Positions 33,893-45,118 of a DNA stretch of 64,000 bases are shown here, piece after piece. Source of the stretch: Ambrosia x helenae (taxonomy: Eukaryota; Streptophyta; Magnoliopsida; Asterales; Asteraceae); contig CM061234.1 in NCBI GenBank assembly GCA_030844895.1, positions 16,117,573 through 16,181,572 on the forward strand, written 5' to 3'. The notes under the pieces are model-generated. The model had not been told where the DNA came from. It searched no databases and worked only from the letters and a program-made list of their open reading frames with translations. The position numbers were made by a program, and so were the translations under genes. Every line of letters begins with the position of its first letter. Position 1 is the first letter of the stretch.

Positions 33893-34675
33893 GAAATTGT
33901 TCTCAAGGCAGAGAACAAGTTGTATGTTCTTGAAACGCCAGTCCCTGATGAACCTATCAACCAACAGACTGCTGCTTATAGAAACTATGCTAAGCACTTT
34001 GATGACTCTTTGAAAGTCTCATGTCTGATGTTGGCATCCATGATCCCTGAACTTCAAAGGACAATGGATGAGATGATGGCATACGAGATGAATCAGCACC
34101 TGATGGAAATATTCCAACAGAATGCTCGTCATGAGAGGTTTGATGTGATGCGATTACTCTTAACCACTCGTATGCAAGAAGGTACATCAGTTAGCACTCA
34201 TGTGCTAAAAATGAAGGCATATGTTGATCACTTGGCTCGTCTGGAATCCCCCTTGAGCGATGATTTAGCTGGGGATATTATTTTAAACTCATTGCCCAAG
34301 TCATATGACCAGTTCATTATGAACTACAATATGAACAGGATGGAGAAGACACTTGCAAAGCTGCATCAGATGCTCAAAACTGCTGAGGTGAACATACCTA
34401 GCAAAACTACACCAGTGCTAATGATCAAGGAGGGTCAAGTTAAGAAACCTAACACCAAGAAAAAGGGCAATCAGGGCAAAGGGAAGGCCAAAGGCAAATC
34501 TGTTGCCAATAAGAAACCTCGAAAAGATGCCAAGTATTTTCATTGTGATGAAACTGGGCACTGGAAGAGGAATTGTGCTAAGTATTTAGCTGAGTTGAAG
34601 CAAGCTAAGGCTTCAGGAGGAGAGTCCTCAGGTATATATTTTATTGAAATCTTTTCTTTTTCTAGCAAAACATGA
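33893..34675 (+). pseudogene. gag: Copia gag, main part
   Basis: Structural protein of the copia element. The frame resumes as EIVLKAENKLYVLE and contains the UBN2/retrotrans_gag-type region (LASMIPELQRTM, QNARHERFDVMRLLLTTRM, NSLPKSYDQFIMNY), a Lys/Gly-rich linker and one zinc knuckle. The knuckle normally begins with Cys but here reads FHCDETGHWKRNC, with Tyr in place of the first Cys. The reading frame ends at TGA 34673-34675, where the protease domain should follow without a stop. The N terminus is separated by the 16-kb Gypsy insertion, so the gene is dead. Confidence 0.85.
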
Positions 34676-35082
34676 GTGTTTGACACAGGATGTGGTTTCC
34701 ACATTTGTAATGTTTTGCAGGGACTAAGAAATATTAGAAAGCTAAAACAAGGTGACTTGGAGGTCCATGTTGACAATGGACAAAGAGTTGCAGTGAAGGC
34801 TATATAAGAATATGTTATTTTATTACCTTTTGGCTTAGAACTTGTTTTGAACAATGTTTATTTATTCCTAGTGTTACTAGAAATATTAGTTCGGTTTTTT
34901 CTTTGCGTGGACAAGGTTTTAATTATGGTTTTAATGGTGAATTCATTTCTTCTTATTTTAACGATACATTTTACTTTGATGCAAAACCTAACAATGGAAT
35001 CTATGAGATAGAAATCCATAATAATAACATATTATGCAACATCTCCCATAAACGTAATAAGTTGGACTTGAAAGATACGTAA
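34676..35082 (+). pseudogene. Copia protease region, broken
   Basis: After the stop the frame reads VFDTGCGFHICN, the DTG-type aspartic protease active-site block (DTGCG), then VLQGLRNIRKLKQGDLEVHVDNGQRV. An in-frame TAA follows near 34805, and frame shifts garble the rest until the integrase zinc region. Confidence 0.7.
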
Positions 35083-35930
35083 ATGTGGCATTGCAGACTT
35101 GGTCACAAAAGCAAGAATCGTGTTAAACAACTCAAAACCGCAGGGATCCTAGATTCCAAGGGTTCAGAGTCATTTGGTAAATGCGAATCATACTTGAGTG
35201 GAAAGTTAACAAAAGCACATTTTTCAAATGTTGGAGAAAGAGCTAATGATCTGTTAGGACTTGTGCATACAGATATATGTGGTCCATTCAGAACAATGTC
35301 AAGACATGGAGAAAGGTACTTTGTTACATTTACTGATGATTTCAGTAGATATGGTTATGTTTATCTTATAAAGCATAAACATGAAACTCTTGAAAAGTTC
35401 AAGGAGTACCAAAATGAAGTAGAGAATCAACTAAATAGAACCATAAAGATGCTTCAATCAGATTGAGATGGTGAATATCTTAGTCAAGAGTTCATTGACC
35501 ATCTAAAGGATTGTGGAATAGTTTCACAACTCACTCCACCTAGAACACCAGAATATAATGGTGTGTCTGAACAGAGAAATCGAACTCTATTAGATATGAT
35601 TCGATCAATGATGTCTCAAATAAGCCTCCCAAAATCCTTTTGGAGTTATGCTTTGGAAACTGCCGCAAGAATTGTAAACATAACTCCAACAAAGAAGGTT
35701 GACAAAACGCCTTATGAGATATGGCATGGAATGAAACCTAAAGTATCCTATCATAAGGTTTGGGGATGTAATGCTTATGTCACACTAAAATCTTCACATA
35801 AACTAGATCCCAGAGGCGAAAAAGTGGTTTTCGTTGGATACGCTAAGAAGATCGGTTACCTATTCTACCACCCCACTGAAAATAGGATTTTCACTAAACG
35901 CAGAGGAACTTTCTTGGAGGAAGAGCTTCT
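35083..35930 (+). pseudogene. Copia integrase, broken
   Basis: Integrase core in two frames split by a TGA at 35464-35466. The N-terminal zinc region is WHCRLGHKSKNRVKQL...FGKCESYL; the second Cys of the HHCC set is Tyr. Catalytic residues are visible as HTDICG (first Asp), LQSD next to the stop codon (second Asp) and NGVSEQRNRT (Glu). The stop falls directly after the second Asp. It continues to the GKK-type VWGCNAYV and DPRGEKVVFVGY blocks typical of copia. Inactive. Confidence 0.85.
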
Positions 35931-37005
35931 GGCACGAGGGATTGGAGATAACCATGTGGATCTTGAAGAAATTCGAGAGCCACAAGTGACTGAACCAGTC
36001 ATTCAGACAGAACCAGGAGTAACTGGTCATGTTGTTGAAGATGATCCTAAGAGGACTCATGAAACAACAGAAACACCAAGTGTTCGAAGAAGTATTAGGG
36101 CTCGTCGTGCACCTAAAAGGTATGACGATATCTTCATGATTGATGAAGCTGGGCCTGCTACTTACAAAGTTGCAATCTTGGATTCGGAATCCAAGAAATG
36201 GCAAGAAGCCATCAGTGCAGAGATGCAATCCATGTATGATAACCAAGTCTGAAATTTGGTTGATCTTTCTACCGAATGTCGGACTGTAGGAAACAAATGG
36301 ATCTTCAAGAAGAAGACTGACATGGATGGGAATGTGCAAACCTACAAAGCAAGGCTTGTAGCGAAAGGTTTTACTTAGACTCAAGGAATTAATTATGAGG
36401 AAACTTTCTCGCCAGTAGCCATGCTTAAGTCTATTAGAATTATACTTGCCATTGCTGCGTATTATGACTACGAGATATGGCAAATGGAAGTCAAGACCGC
36501 GTTCCTCAATGGACACTTACTTGAAGATGTCTATATGGTTCAACCTGAAGGTTTTGTCGATCCAAAGAATCCTAATAAGGTGTGCAAGATAAATAAATCC
36601 ATTTATGGATTAAAGCAAGCATCTCGCATCTGGAATCTCCGTTTTGATCATAAAATCAAAGAGTTTGGTTTTATCAAAAATGAAGGTGAACCGTGTGTTT
36701 ACAAGAAAACTAGTGGGAGCTATGTTACTTTTCTAATTCTGTATGTATATGACATACTAATCATTGGAAACAATATCCCTATGCTTAAAGATGTTAAGGC
36801 CTGGTTGGGTAAGTGTTTCGCAATGAAAGATCTTGGTGAAGCCGCTTATATTATGGGAATAAAAATTTATAAAGATAGATCAAAGCAGTTACTGGGTTTG
36901 AGTCAAAGTATATATATTGATAAGGTCATACGACTCTTATCAATGAAAGACTCAAAAGGGGGGCTCTTGCCCATGGCACATGGAACCATTCTTAATAGCA
37001 AGTAG
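35931..37005 (+). pseudogene. Copia reverse transcriptase, inactive
   Basis: The linker (to 36252) is followed by the RT: WIFKKKTDMDGNVQTYKARL, in-frame TAG near 36376, ETFSPVAMLKSIRIILAIAA, QMEVKTAFLNGHL (catalytic Asp replaced: family usually has QMDVKTAFL), SIYGLKQASRIW, and LYVYDILIIG where the active-site YVDD reads YVYD. Two of the catalytic aspartates are therefore missing. Frame breaks at 36250 and 37003. Confidence 0.85.
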
Positions 37006-37043
37006 TGTGCAAACATTGAAGAGGAAAAGAGGAAAAGAGAAAA

Positions 37044-37710
37044 TTGGAAAGAGTTCCATATGCTTCTGCTATCGATTCTATCATGTATGCCATGTTATGT
37101 ACTAGACCTGATGTCTCGTATGCTCTTAGCATGACGAGTAGATATCAACAGAATCTAGGAGAGAGTCACTGGGCTGCAGTGAAGAACATCCTTAAGTACT
37201 TGAGAAGGACTAGACATGTTCTTAATATATAGATGACTGGATGGAGAGCTATCAGTTATGTGGTATACTGATGCAAGCTTCCAGACTGATCGTGATGATT
37301 CAAGGTCACGGAAAGGATATATTTTCATTCTGAATGGTGGGGCTGTTACTTGGAATAGCTCTAAGCAAAGTGTGGTTGCTCAATCCACCTGTGAATCAGA
37401 ATACAATGTTGCATCGGATGCTGAAAAGGAGGCTGCCTGGATGAAGAAGTTCATTGGTGATCTCGATGTTGTGCCTAGCATAAAGAAACCGATCAAGACA
37501 CTGTGTGACAATACTGGTGCCATTGCTCTTGCAAAGGAACCAAGGTCACATCAGACCACAAGGCATATACTCAGGAAATTCCACTATATTAGAGAGATAA
37601 TAGAGCGTGGAGACATTGTAATAAACAAAGTTCATACAGATCTAAATCTAGCTGGCCCATTACTAAGCCTTTACCTCAAGCGAAACATGAGGAGTATGCT
37701 GGAAAGATAG
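37044..37710 (+). pseudogene. Copia RT C-terminus and RNase H, broken
   Basis: 37044-37232 encodes the ALCTRPDVSYALSMTSRYQQ...LKYLRRT connection region. A stop at 37230-37232 precedes the RNase H frame (37258-37710) with YTDASF (Asp), CESEYNVASDAEKEAAWMKKF (Glu) and CDNTGAIALAKEP (Asp), all three acidic residues kept. The end RSHQTTRHILRKFHYIREII is mutated from the usual HxRTKHI. The final lines run to LAGPLLSLYLKRNM, where the family has a DPLTKPL-type ending. Confidence 0.85.
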
Positions 37711-38619
37711 GGCTTAGAGTTGCTAGACAGTGGGCATGATCTGTAGTTAGTATTGGTGTTTTATTTTGAACTATAATGGCCACATTGAATATTTATTTGA
37801 TTTAATGAGTCAACTGCAAATTTAAATATTTTGTAACTATGTTTGTTATTTGTATGTTTATATCTTTGAATAAGAGTATTCTAAAATATCTGTAGTCGAT
37901 CAAATTATATGGGAATGAATTTGAATGTAAGACTATTGTGAATTAAGATGATTGTATTCATGGGATGAATAACTCAAGGGTTTGAGAATCATAATTCACA
38001 GATATCATTAAGGAATGACATTGGATGTAACTCGCTTCTAAACGATCTCCATGGATCTGTGTCATGAGATGTTTTGATATTGATATGTTCAATCTGTCCT
38101 TTTTCTTAAAGCACATATTAAACTACATTGATCAAGGTCTATCTTTGATGTTATCTAACATTGTCCTGAAACATGGGTAGTAATCCGGGTAGTGTTGGGA
38201 GAAATCCAAGGTTAAGTGGGAGTTGTATGACGTTGATGAAATTCTGTACTTCTCTAGGATTAGAAGTTTAGACATTCTGTTGCCCTCGTTAACTCAAACT
38301 GGTATAAACGTGTGGCCACGCTCGAACTAAGGTAGTTCGTTAGACCACTTTGAATTAAAGACGAGAATAGAGAATGGTTAATCACTATATAAGAATGAAT
38401 GATCAATGTCTTATGATCAACGAATGTCTATACAGAATGAACTTATTGATAGAATTATCAGGGCTATAGTATTTGATTAAGTAAAGCGTTACTTGAATTC
38501 AAAGAAATAGTTGACTACTATAAAGTGTCATACTGTGTTGGGTATAGTGCGATGCAGCTAGGCGTCCAACTCTGCGCACGTTGACTCATTTAATTAAAAT
38601 CGTCCAAGTAGGAGATTGT
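37711..38619 (+). other. Copia 3' untranslated region and PPT
   Basis: About 0.9 kb without ORF. A purine-rich AAGTAGGAGATTGT lies directly before the 3' LTR. Confidence 0.65.
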
Positions 38620-39435
38620 TGGACATATAGTATGTCCGATGTAATTAAAGTCGAGATCAATGTAACCCGACCCGGTACAATCCGAAGAGTTACACGTTGG
38701 TGCACGAATCAGATAAGTTTACGTTTGGATGGATTATTATTTGTGAAATAATAAATTGTTTGGACTTGAGGGACTTAATAGTACAGTAGTTTATTATTAA
38801 GGGAGAATTTCAATTTTTAAATAAAAGGGGTTACACTTTGACTAGTCAAATGGTAAAGTATAGGACTTTGACTAATCAAGTGGTCAAGTGCTTTGACTAG
38901 TCAAATGGTCAAGTGTAGGACTTTGACTAATTAAATGGTCAAGTATGGGTTACACTTTGCCTAATCATTATGTGTAAGTTTTATCTTTATAAATAGGGGT
39001 TATAGATCAAAGTCTAATCATATGTTTGATAAAGATAAAACAACTTCACCCTCTTTGTTCTCCCTTGGCCGCCACCACTATCACACGGCCTCCCCTCCAT
39101 TGTCCTGAACAACCACCATCGGCCCACTCCTCCTCTTGATTGGATCGTGCTCGATTGTGAACTTCTTTCTAGCGAGGATTCGTTGTAACCCGCGTGTTAC
39201 AATTCCGGTGTAGTCGTCAAATGTTGATTACAAAACCCTCTATAGTTGTTTATTACTTATTTGTTTATACGCGTTTAACTGAGATCCTGATTATAAATAT
39301 TTTATTAATCGGGTTAATAAAAGTAAACATATATTATATATATAAATCAGCCTAATATATATTGTATATATAATTCGGTTTTGTAAATAAATATAACCCA
39401 TTCTCGCTTCGTATATGATACCATGATTCCCAGCA
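38620..39435 (+). mobile_element. Copia 3' LTR
   Basis: 816 bp, TGGACATATAG to CCCAGCA, followed by TTTGT (target duplication). Confidence 0.9.
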
Positions 39436-39947
39436 TTTGTAAATGAAAGTTTTTCTGCCATATACGGTTTACACGAAATTTGCAAGCAGAGAAAGAGAAA
39501 GAGGAAGAGAATGTATTAGGAGAATGAAGATGAAAATTTGTGGAGGTCTAAATAGAGATATTATTTAGAAAGAGAAAGGAAAAGAGAAGTAATCAAGGTT
39601 AGTGATTTTCTTTTCATGTTTAATTTACTTTTAGTTTTTTAACTCTTTACATTAAAAGGGTATTATTTTTTTTAATTATTAGCCAGAATCAAATATATTT
39701 TCTCATCTTTCTTTGTTGTGAAATAAATGACAGATGCTCTATTTTTGTAAAACATAAACATTTTAATTAGACTTATTTATCGTTGTAGTTTCCGTATCAA
39801 ATATAAATCGAAAGTACGAAATAGGGCCCCAGATTTTTCTTTGCTTTAGGCCTCCAGAATGCTTGAGTCACCCCTGATCAAAGTTATTGTTGGAAGTGAT
39901 ATCAGTTAACGAACAAGAGTTTGTAGTATTTAAATCCAATTTCTCCC

Positions 39948-40565
39948 GTTGTTAAACGATTTGAGTTTGAGTTGATCCAGTATTAATTCAAGGGTCAGGC
40001 AGTCAGGCTAGAGCAACCAAGCCAGAAACTAACAATAAATTTAAATTATACTATTAGAATTTATTAACATAAACATTTCAATTTCATAATCCAAAGCTTT
40101 ATTTTGTTTTCCTATTATTTTTGGTCTTCTAATTGTTTTATATATGGATTTCTTCTCTTGTTGGGCTGCTTATTTTATTGGAGACAGTCTTGAGCTTGTG
40201 TTGGGCTTTTTGGAGCTGCTTATGTTTGCCATTCAAAGGTGGGTTTTTTTTCTTAATCTCGACTCCTCTCCTTTGGTCTCTCTATGAAATAAAGCTACAA
40301 CTTTTGGTTATTACGAGTATTATTAATATAATGCCAAACAATCAATATAAAATAAAATAAGCTAACTTATATGGCTTAAAGAGTCGACTAACTTACTCAG
40401 AAAAACCAACTCAAGTTTGTATATGAAAGAGCTAATTCAACTCAAACTATGTTAAGGGTTTATATGAGCCAATGAATTCGACCAAAATCAACTCTAGTCT
40501 TTTGCAAGTTAATTTATATGAGCAAACAAACAAGTTATGTCGCTAGCATCTATTCTCAGCTTTAA
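39948..40565. other. Intergenic, nothing recognised
   Basis: AT-rich host sequence right of the nest, with no supported gene. Confidence 0.4.
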
Positions 40566-40604
40566 TCAAAATTTTATCATATTAATATTAAACATATGAA
40601 AAAT
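40566..40604 (+). repeat. 39-bp direct repeat, left of MITE
   Basis: TCAAAATTTTATCATATTAA and on to GAAAAAT. Identical to 41026-41064 and directly abuts the element. Confidence 0.95.
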
Positions 40605-41025
40605 GAGTTAATGGCCAAAATCGTCCCTGAGGTTTGACCAGTTTTGCTATATCAGTCCAAAATCGAAACTTTTTACATTTGGGTCCTTCTGTTTTACATT
40701 TTGTTGCCAAATTCGTCCCTGACAGTAAACCCAGTTAACTATTGTCGTTAACTCTGAGGGTATTTTTGTCTTTTTAGCTACCCCATTTTACATTTGGGTA
40801 TTTTTGTCTTTTGGTTGTATGAATAACTTTGTTTAAATTGGGTTTTAAAAAGGGGTGTCGCCAAAAAGACAAAAACACCCCAGAGTTAACAACAATAGTT
40901 AACTTGGTTTACTGTCAGTGATGAATTTGGCAACAAAATGTAAAACAGAATGACCCAAATATAAAAAGTTTCAATTTTAGACTGATATAGCAAACTGGCC
41001 AAACCTCAAGGACGATTTTGGCCAT
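40605..41025. mobile_element. Long-TIR foldback MITE
   Basis: 421 bp. The arms (starting at ATGGCCAAAATCGTCC near 40611 and its complement ending 41025) are inverted for about 180 bp with roughly one mismatch per ten bases. The loop is T-rich. No ORF. Confidence 0.85.
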
Positions 41026-41064
41026 TCAAAATTTTATCATATTAATATTAAACATATGAAAAAT
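41026..41064 (+). repeat. 39-bp direct repeat, right of MITE
   Basis: Perfect copy of 40566-40604, directly abutting the right arm. Confidence 0.95.
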
Positions 41065-41112
41065 ATAACTCAATCAATTTTATAATGTAATATATATATA
41101 TATATATATATA

Positions 41113-43568
41113 GTGGAAGTATAGGGAGAAAACCTCCTCAAATGGAAAAACCTCAAGAAACTCATCACTTGGCCTATATTGTGCCACATCACCCAAGCCA
41201 ATTTCATTCTATATTATATTAAGAAGGGCATAATTGACATTTCAACTCCACCCCCTCTCTCTCTCCTTATATATATGCTTTCCCCCTCTCTCTCCATAAT
41301 ATTTTTCAAAATCAAATTTAAATTCAGATCTCACTCTACCCTCCCCTCTCTCTATCTCTCTCTAGAAGATGAACCACCATGACCTAACACCACCACCGGT
41401 CACCACCTGCATCTCATCTAACCACTCGAAAACAACGTCGTGGATCCACAACACAACCTCCATCGTCATCATTTTGAACAACAATCCACCACGAAGAAGA
41501 ACAACAACCATCGTCATCATCTCGTCATCATCATCTCGAACAACAACCATTAAAGTGAGTGTAGATCGGTTGTTATTATTATTATTATCATTATTATTAT
41601 TATTATTACAACAGTGAGTGTGTTAATAAAGAGTAAACAAATGGGTTGAAGAAGAAGCCATCGTAATAGTGTTGGTTTGAAAATGTTTTTTGCATTTAAC
41701 TAGGCTCATGTCATGTATACTGTCATCATTATTATTATTATTAATATTATTGTTGTTGGATTAATGAAAGCATTGTTAATTGGACTATACACGTGAGTTT
41801 GAAATCTTGAATTTGAAAGTGTGTTTTACTTTTTTAGTTGCCATGTTTTGTGTGAATTTTGGTTTAAATGAAGTGGGTTTTGTTAGATTATTAATAATAA
41901 AAGTTTTGAGGATAGTTTTTGGTCGCATACCAAGTGTTCGATCAAATGCTTGAATGAAAAAAAAACTTATGTTTACCTTTTTTTTATTTTTTTATTATTA
42001 ATATTTTGTTTATGTTAGATTTTTATTGGATTGGGGACATGAGGTTGATAGATCACATGTGATTGATAAATAAAATTGTAGTCTTTTTATGTTAGTATAT
42101 GCTAACACATGTTAGTGATGCCCCATTATGTGTTTGAGGATCCCAAACTAACATGTGTATCTGTTTCAGTGTGGGTTTTCACGAGTAGGCTATTGGAAGA
42201 AGGCGACGTTGGTGATGTGGCTGTGGTAAGTGATGTTTTTTTATAAAGATTATAATTTTTTAATCTTTTGGTGAATAGGGTGTTTAAATAATTTTTATAT
42301 TCTATTTAATAAATTTTTGGCAAGTGAAATTGTTATGAACTCGTATAGGGTATATGTCTATTTTTTGCGGTCCGAGTCTTGTATGCTCACACACGATAGT
42401 GATGCTAACACATGCTAGTATATACCCAACTAACAGTTGTTAGGGTCCATATGACATACGCTATTTTCAGTAAAACATATGTTTTAGAATATGCTAACAC
42501 ATGCTACTGATGTCTTTTATTATATTATATATTTCATGAATATGAGGATAATTCTTTGGTATATGGATTTGGATGGGTTATGATTTGATTTTTTAAATTT
42601 ATTATTGTTGGATTTCAAACCCTATTAATCGTATTTGAGTAGTTGTATTAACATTGTAAAATTGAGTATATACACATGTTAGTGATGCTAACGCATGCTA
42701 GTATATGCCTAACTAACAGGTGTTAGGGTTCATATGAAATATGTTAGTATATGCCTAACTAACAAGTGTTGTTTATACACATGTTAGTGATGCTAACACA
42801 TGCTAGTATATGCCTAACTAACAGGTGTTAGGGTTCATATGACATATGTTAGTATATGCCCAACTAACATGTGTTAGGGTTCATATGACATACGTTATTT
42901 CAGTAAAACATATGCTTTAGAATACACTACACATGTCAGTGATGTCTCATTATGTGTTTTGGAGAGCCCAACTAACACGTGTTATCTTTTTTTGTAGGTG
43001 AAGAGATGTTTTTGTGTTAAAGATGAAGATGGGTATCAAGAACGAAGCATAGCTAGATCATTTTTATGTTGTTATGATAGTTTGTTATCATTCGCAAATA
43101 ATTATGTTTGTATGAAAAGTTTTTTGATACATTTTTAGTATTGATTGTAATGATCGTTTTTATCATTTCTTAATTAAATATACATTTTATGTGTTCTTTT
43201 TATTTTGTTCTTTTTAGTATATGTCTGTTAACACATGTTAGCGATGTGTCACACGAGGTCAGAATTTTTTATCACAACACTAACATACGTTAATTTTTGG
43301 TGCTGGAAAAGTGTCATAAAGTAGGAGAGAGATGATTTGACAAGTGTCAAATCAACCTTTTTAAACCTAGGATTCAGAAAATTAAATTATAAATAATTAA
43401 TTCAAGATTACCATATTACCCTTATTCCACCTTTTTAAGCAAGTGGCCCACTTGCTTTTGATTATTAAATTAAAATTAATCATGGACCATTGATCAAACT
43501 TGATCAATGGTCACCATAGAGTTTGCAAGGTTTTTCCAAAAGATGGGGTTTCCATATTATCCACCCCC
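41113..43568. mobile_element. MULE-like element with gene-like interior
   Basis: Ends GTGGAAGTATAGGGAGAAAACC (41113) and the inverted GGTTTCCATATTATCCACCCCC (ending 43568) remain similar further inward (ATGGAAAAACCT on both arms). Both flanks are TA repeats, so the target duplication cannot be read. 2456 bp and no transposase. Inside are a CT-rich leader, an ATG at 41369 and splice-like sites (donor AAA/GTGAGT 41555, exon-like 42170-42225, acceptor TTTGTAG 42997), which would encode only a short low-complexity peptide. Confidence 0.6.
42080..43275. repeat. CTAACACATG/TGTGTTAGGG repeats inside MULE
   Basis: Units such as GATGCTAACACATGCTAGTATATGCC followed by AACTAACAGGTGTTAGGGTTCATATGA recur about every 60-100 bp, densest at 42660-42960. 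Confidence 0.8.
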
Positions 43569-43586
43569 TATATATATATATATATA

Positions 43587-43633
<47 letters not shown>
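43569..43633. repeat. (TA)n microsatellite
   Basis: Nearly pure TA repeat with one GGTAAA interruption. Confidence 0.95.
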
Positions 43634-43637
<4 letters not shown>

Positions 43638-43790
43638 AACCAAAGCTATAAATTTCACATGACACTCAAAGAGGTCAACCTCCCTCTTGAGCGTGCTATA
43701 TGGCATGTCATGTGACATGCCATGTGGAATTAGGTGATTTTAGGAAGAAAAAAAATTAAAAACAAAATTGAAGATTATCATTATATCTAA
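43631..43790 (+). mobile_element. Helitron H2 5'-end fragment
   Basis: ATAATAAACCAAAGC...GACACTCAAAGAGG...AACAAAATT matches the minus strand of 13888-13740 and of 54518-54380. The TC terminus is blurred by the TA repeat, and no 3' hairpin/CTAG end follows. Confidence 0.65.
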
Positions 43791-43814
43791 AAACCTTCAC
43801 CTTCTTCTCCTTAG

Positions 43815-44097
43815 CCCAAGTTTACTTGAGGAGGGAAAAGAAATGAAAAGAACCGAAAGAAAGGAAAAGAAATGATACGTATCATTTCCTTCCGTTTCCT
43901 TCCAAATCGGAAGGAAAACTAAACTAAAGGATTTGGCCTAGTTTTCCTTCAATTTTCTTTCTTTTCCTTTCTTAAGTGAAACTCGGGAACATAACATATT
44001 TTGTTTTTCTTTCTTTTCCTTCCTTAAATGAAACTCAATAACACAATCAAATTTTCCTTTCCTTTCATTTTTTTTCCTCTCGTTAAGTAAACTCGGG
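43815..44097. mobile_element. MITE, CCCAAGTTTACTT / CCCGAGTTTACTT TIRs
   Basis: Inverted ends with GAGGGAAAAGAAATGAAAAG-type purine-rich continuation on both arms. The central ATGATACGTATCAT is a perfect palindrome. No clear TSD. Confidence 0.6.
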
Positions 44098-44870
44098 AAC
44101 ACGGCGTAGAAAACAAAGTTCTCCGGTTATGGCTCCATCATGTTCCATTCTGTTGCTATCAATCCCATCGACAACTAATCGTGTAGATAATCTTCATCGC
44201 CACTGTTGCAACCGTTGGCCCAACCTTCGTCACCGTCGTTTTCCCCAACCAAACAATCCCAGTTTTCGGTGCGGTTCGTCAGCTAGCGTTGTATGTCCCA
44301 ACCAACAAATCCCCGCATCCGGTACTGTCTGCCGCCACCGTTGGTTGCGATCTCCACCGCCTTTGACTTCGCGCTTTGTTTGAAGTTAAGGTTCGAGGCT
44401 CAATCAAATATTAATTTTTTTCTTCATTGTTGAGACGTCATGAACAACATGCGTCCGTTATCAGGGTAAACCAAAACTGATGCTTATCACTTCGTCTGAT
44501 GAAACAGAAGTTGATCGGAACCACGCTGATTTGATTTATTCCGTGTTGTCTTGGATACTTTCCTGCATGCTTCCCATTTCTTTTGTTATCACTTCTTCTT
44601 AGATGTATATCATAAAATTTATAATGAACACTGTAGAACAAGTGATTTTGGAATGTATATACACTTTTGCCAAATTTTCAACAGAAAACTGAAGTTCTAC
44701 ACTTAAAAGGAGTAGATCAGTTAATTATAATTTCACATTTTTTCATTTATCATTTTTTTCATACAACTATGTCTAAGTATAATAAGTTTTATGATTATAA
44801 CATTGTACGAATTATTTACTCCTAAGTTACTTTCTCATAAGTTCATAGGAATAACAGAAGAAATGATATA
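44098..44870. other. Intergenic, no recognised gene
   Basis: Only a low-complexity 84-codon frame at 44129-44383 that I do not recognise. The rest is AT-rich. Confidence 0.35.
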
Positions 44871-45118
44871 TCATCATTATCATCATCATCATACTCAGTT
44901 AATCTCACCTATAGCAAAGCTAAGGTATGGTCTGAGAAAGGTAAGATGTAAACAGCCTTACCTCTACCCCTAAGATTAGAGAGGATGCTTCTAGTGAGAC
45001 CTCCGGCTCGATGTGGTTTGGTATCAAGCCTTGGACATAAGGCACAGAACACTTAGCAATCGGGACAAACCCGATCGGTGCATCTACCCATTTGTCTTTT
45101 GGCTATCAACGCCACCAC
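44871..45118 (-). mobile_element. SINE with conserved plant 3' domain
   Basis: Minus strand reads ...GGGGTAGAGGTAAGGCTGTTTACATCTTACC...CTCAGACCATACC... and ends in a (ATG)n tail. This corresponds to the Angio-type 3' domain shared by many plant SINEs (family knowledge). The 5' half and its pol III boxes are too diverged to set the start. Confidence 0.6.

Larger units (their letters stand above)
15361..39435 (+). mobile_element. Ty1/copia element, defective, with nested Gypsy insertion
   Basis: LTRs at 15361-16177 and 38620-39435 begin TGGACATATAGTATG and end CA. Both flanks carry TTTGT (15356-15360, 39436-39440), an exact 5-bp target duplication. A PBS follows the 5' LTR. Domain order after gag is protease, integrase, RT, RNase H, which defines copia. 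The Tork/TNT1-like lineage is an inference from the gag and integrase style. Internal DNA from 17433 to about 33892 is foreign. Confidence 0.93.
15021..39876. mobile_element. hAT-like element hosting the copia insertion
   Basis: Left end CAAGGCCGACTC and right end GAGTCACCCCTG are inverted (9 of 12). Flanking GTAAAAGT (15013-15020) and ATCAAAGT (39877-39884) match at 6 of 8 bases, a plausible aged 8-bp duplication. Its body is 15021-15360 and 39441-39876; both arms carry GGGTCCCAGATTT-type sequence close to the ends. Confidence 0.5.
14808..39947. mobile_element. Outermost TIR element of the nest (MULE-like MITE)
   Basis: Left end GGGAAATTGGATTTAAATACT (14808) matches in inverted form the right end at 39927-39947, and similarity continues inward for about 60 bp. 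Flanks share TTGTTAAA (14800-14807 and 39949-39956, 8 of 8, or 8 of 9 with one extra base). The element's own DNA is only about 280 bp (14808-15020 plus 39885-39947). The rest is nested insertion. Confidence 0.6.

Noticed and set aside
35860..36516. 218-codon minus-strand frame
   Set aside because: Antisense shadow of the copia integrase/RT region, which shows family motifs on the plus strand.
41369..41617. 82-codon plus-strand ORF as a protein gene
   Set aside because: Low-complexity His/Thr/Ser then poly-Leu from a trinucleotide run; no family resemblance.
44129..44383. 84-codon ORF as a gene
   Set aside because: Arg/Pro/Ser-rich composition typical of chance frames; no splice or homology support.
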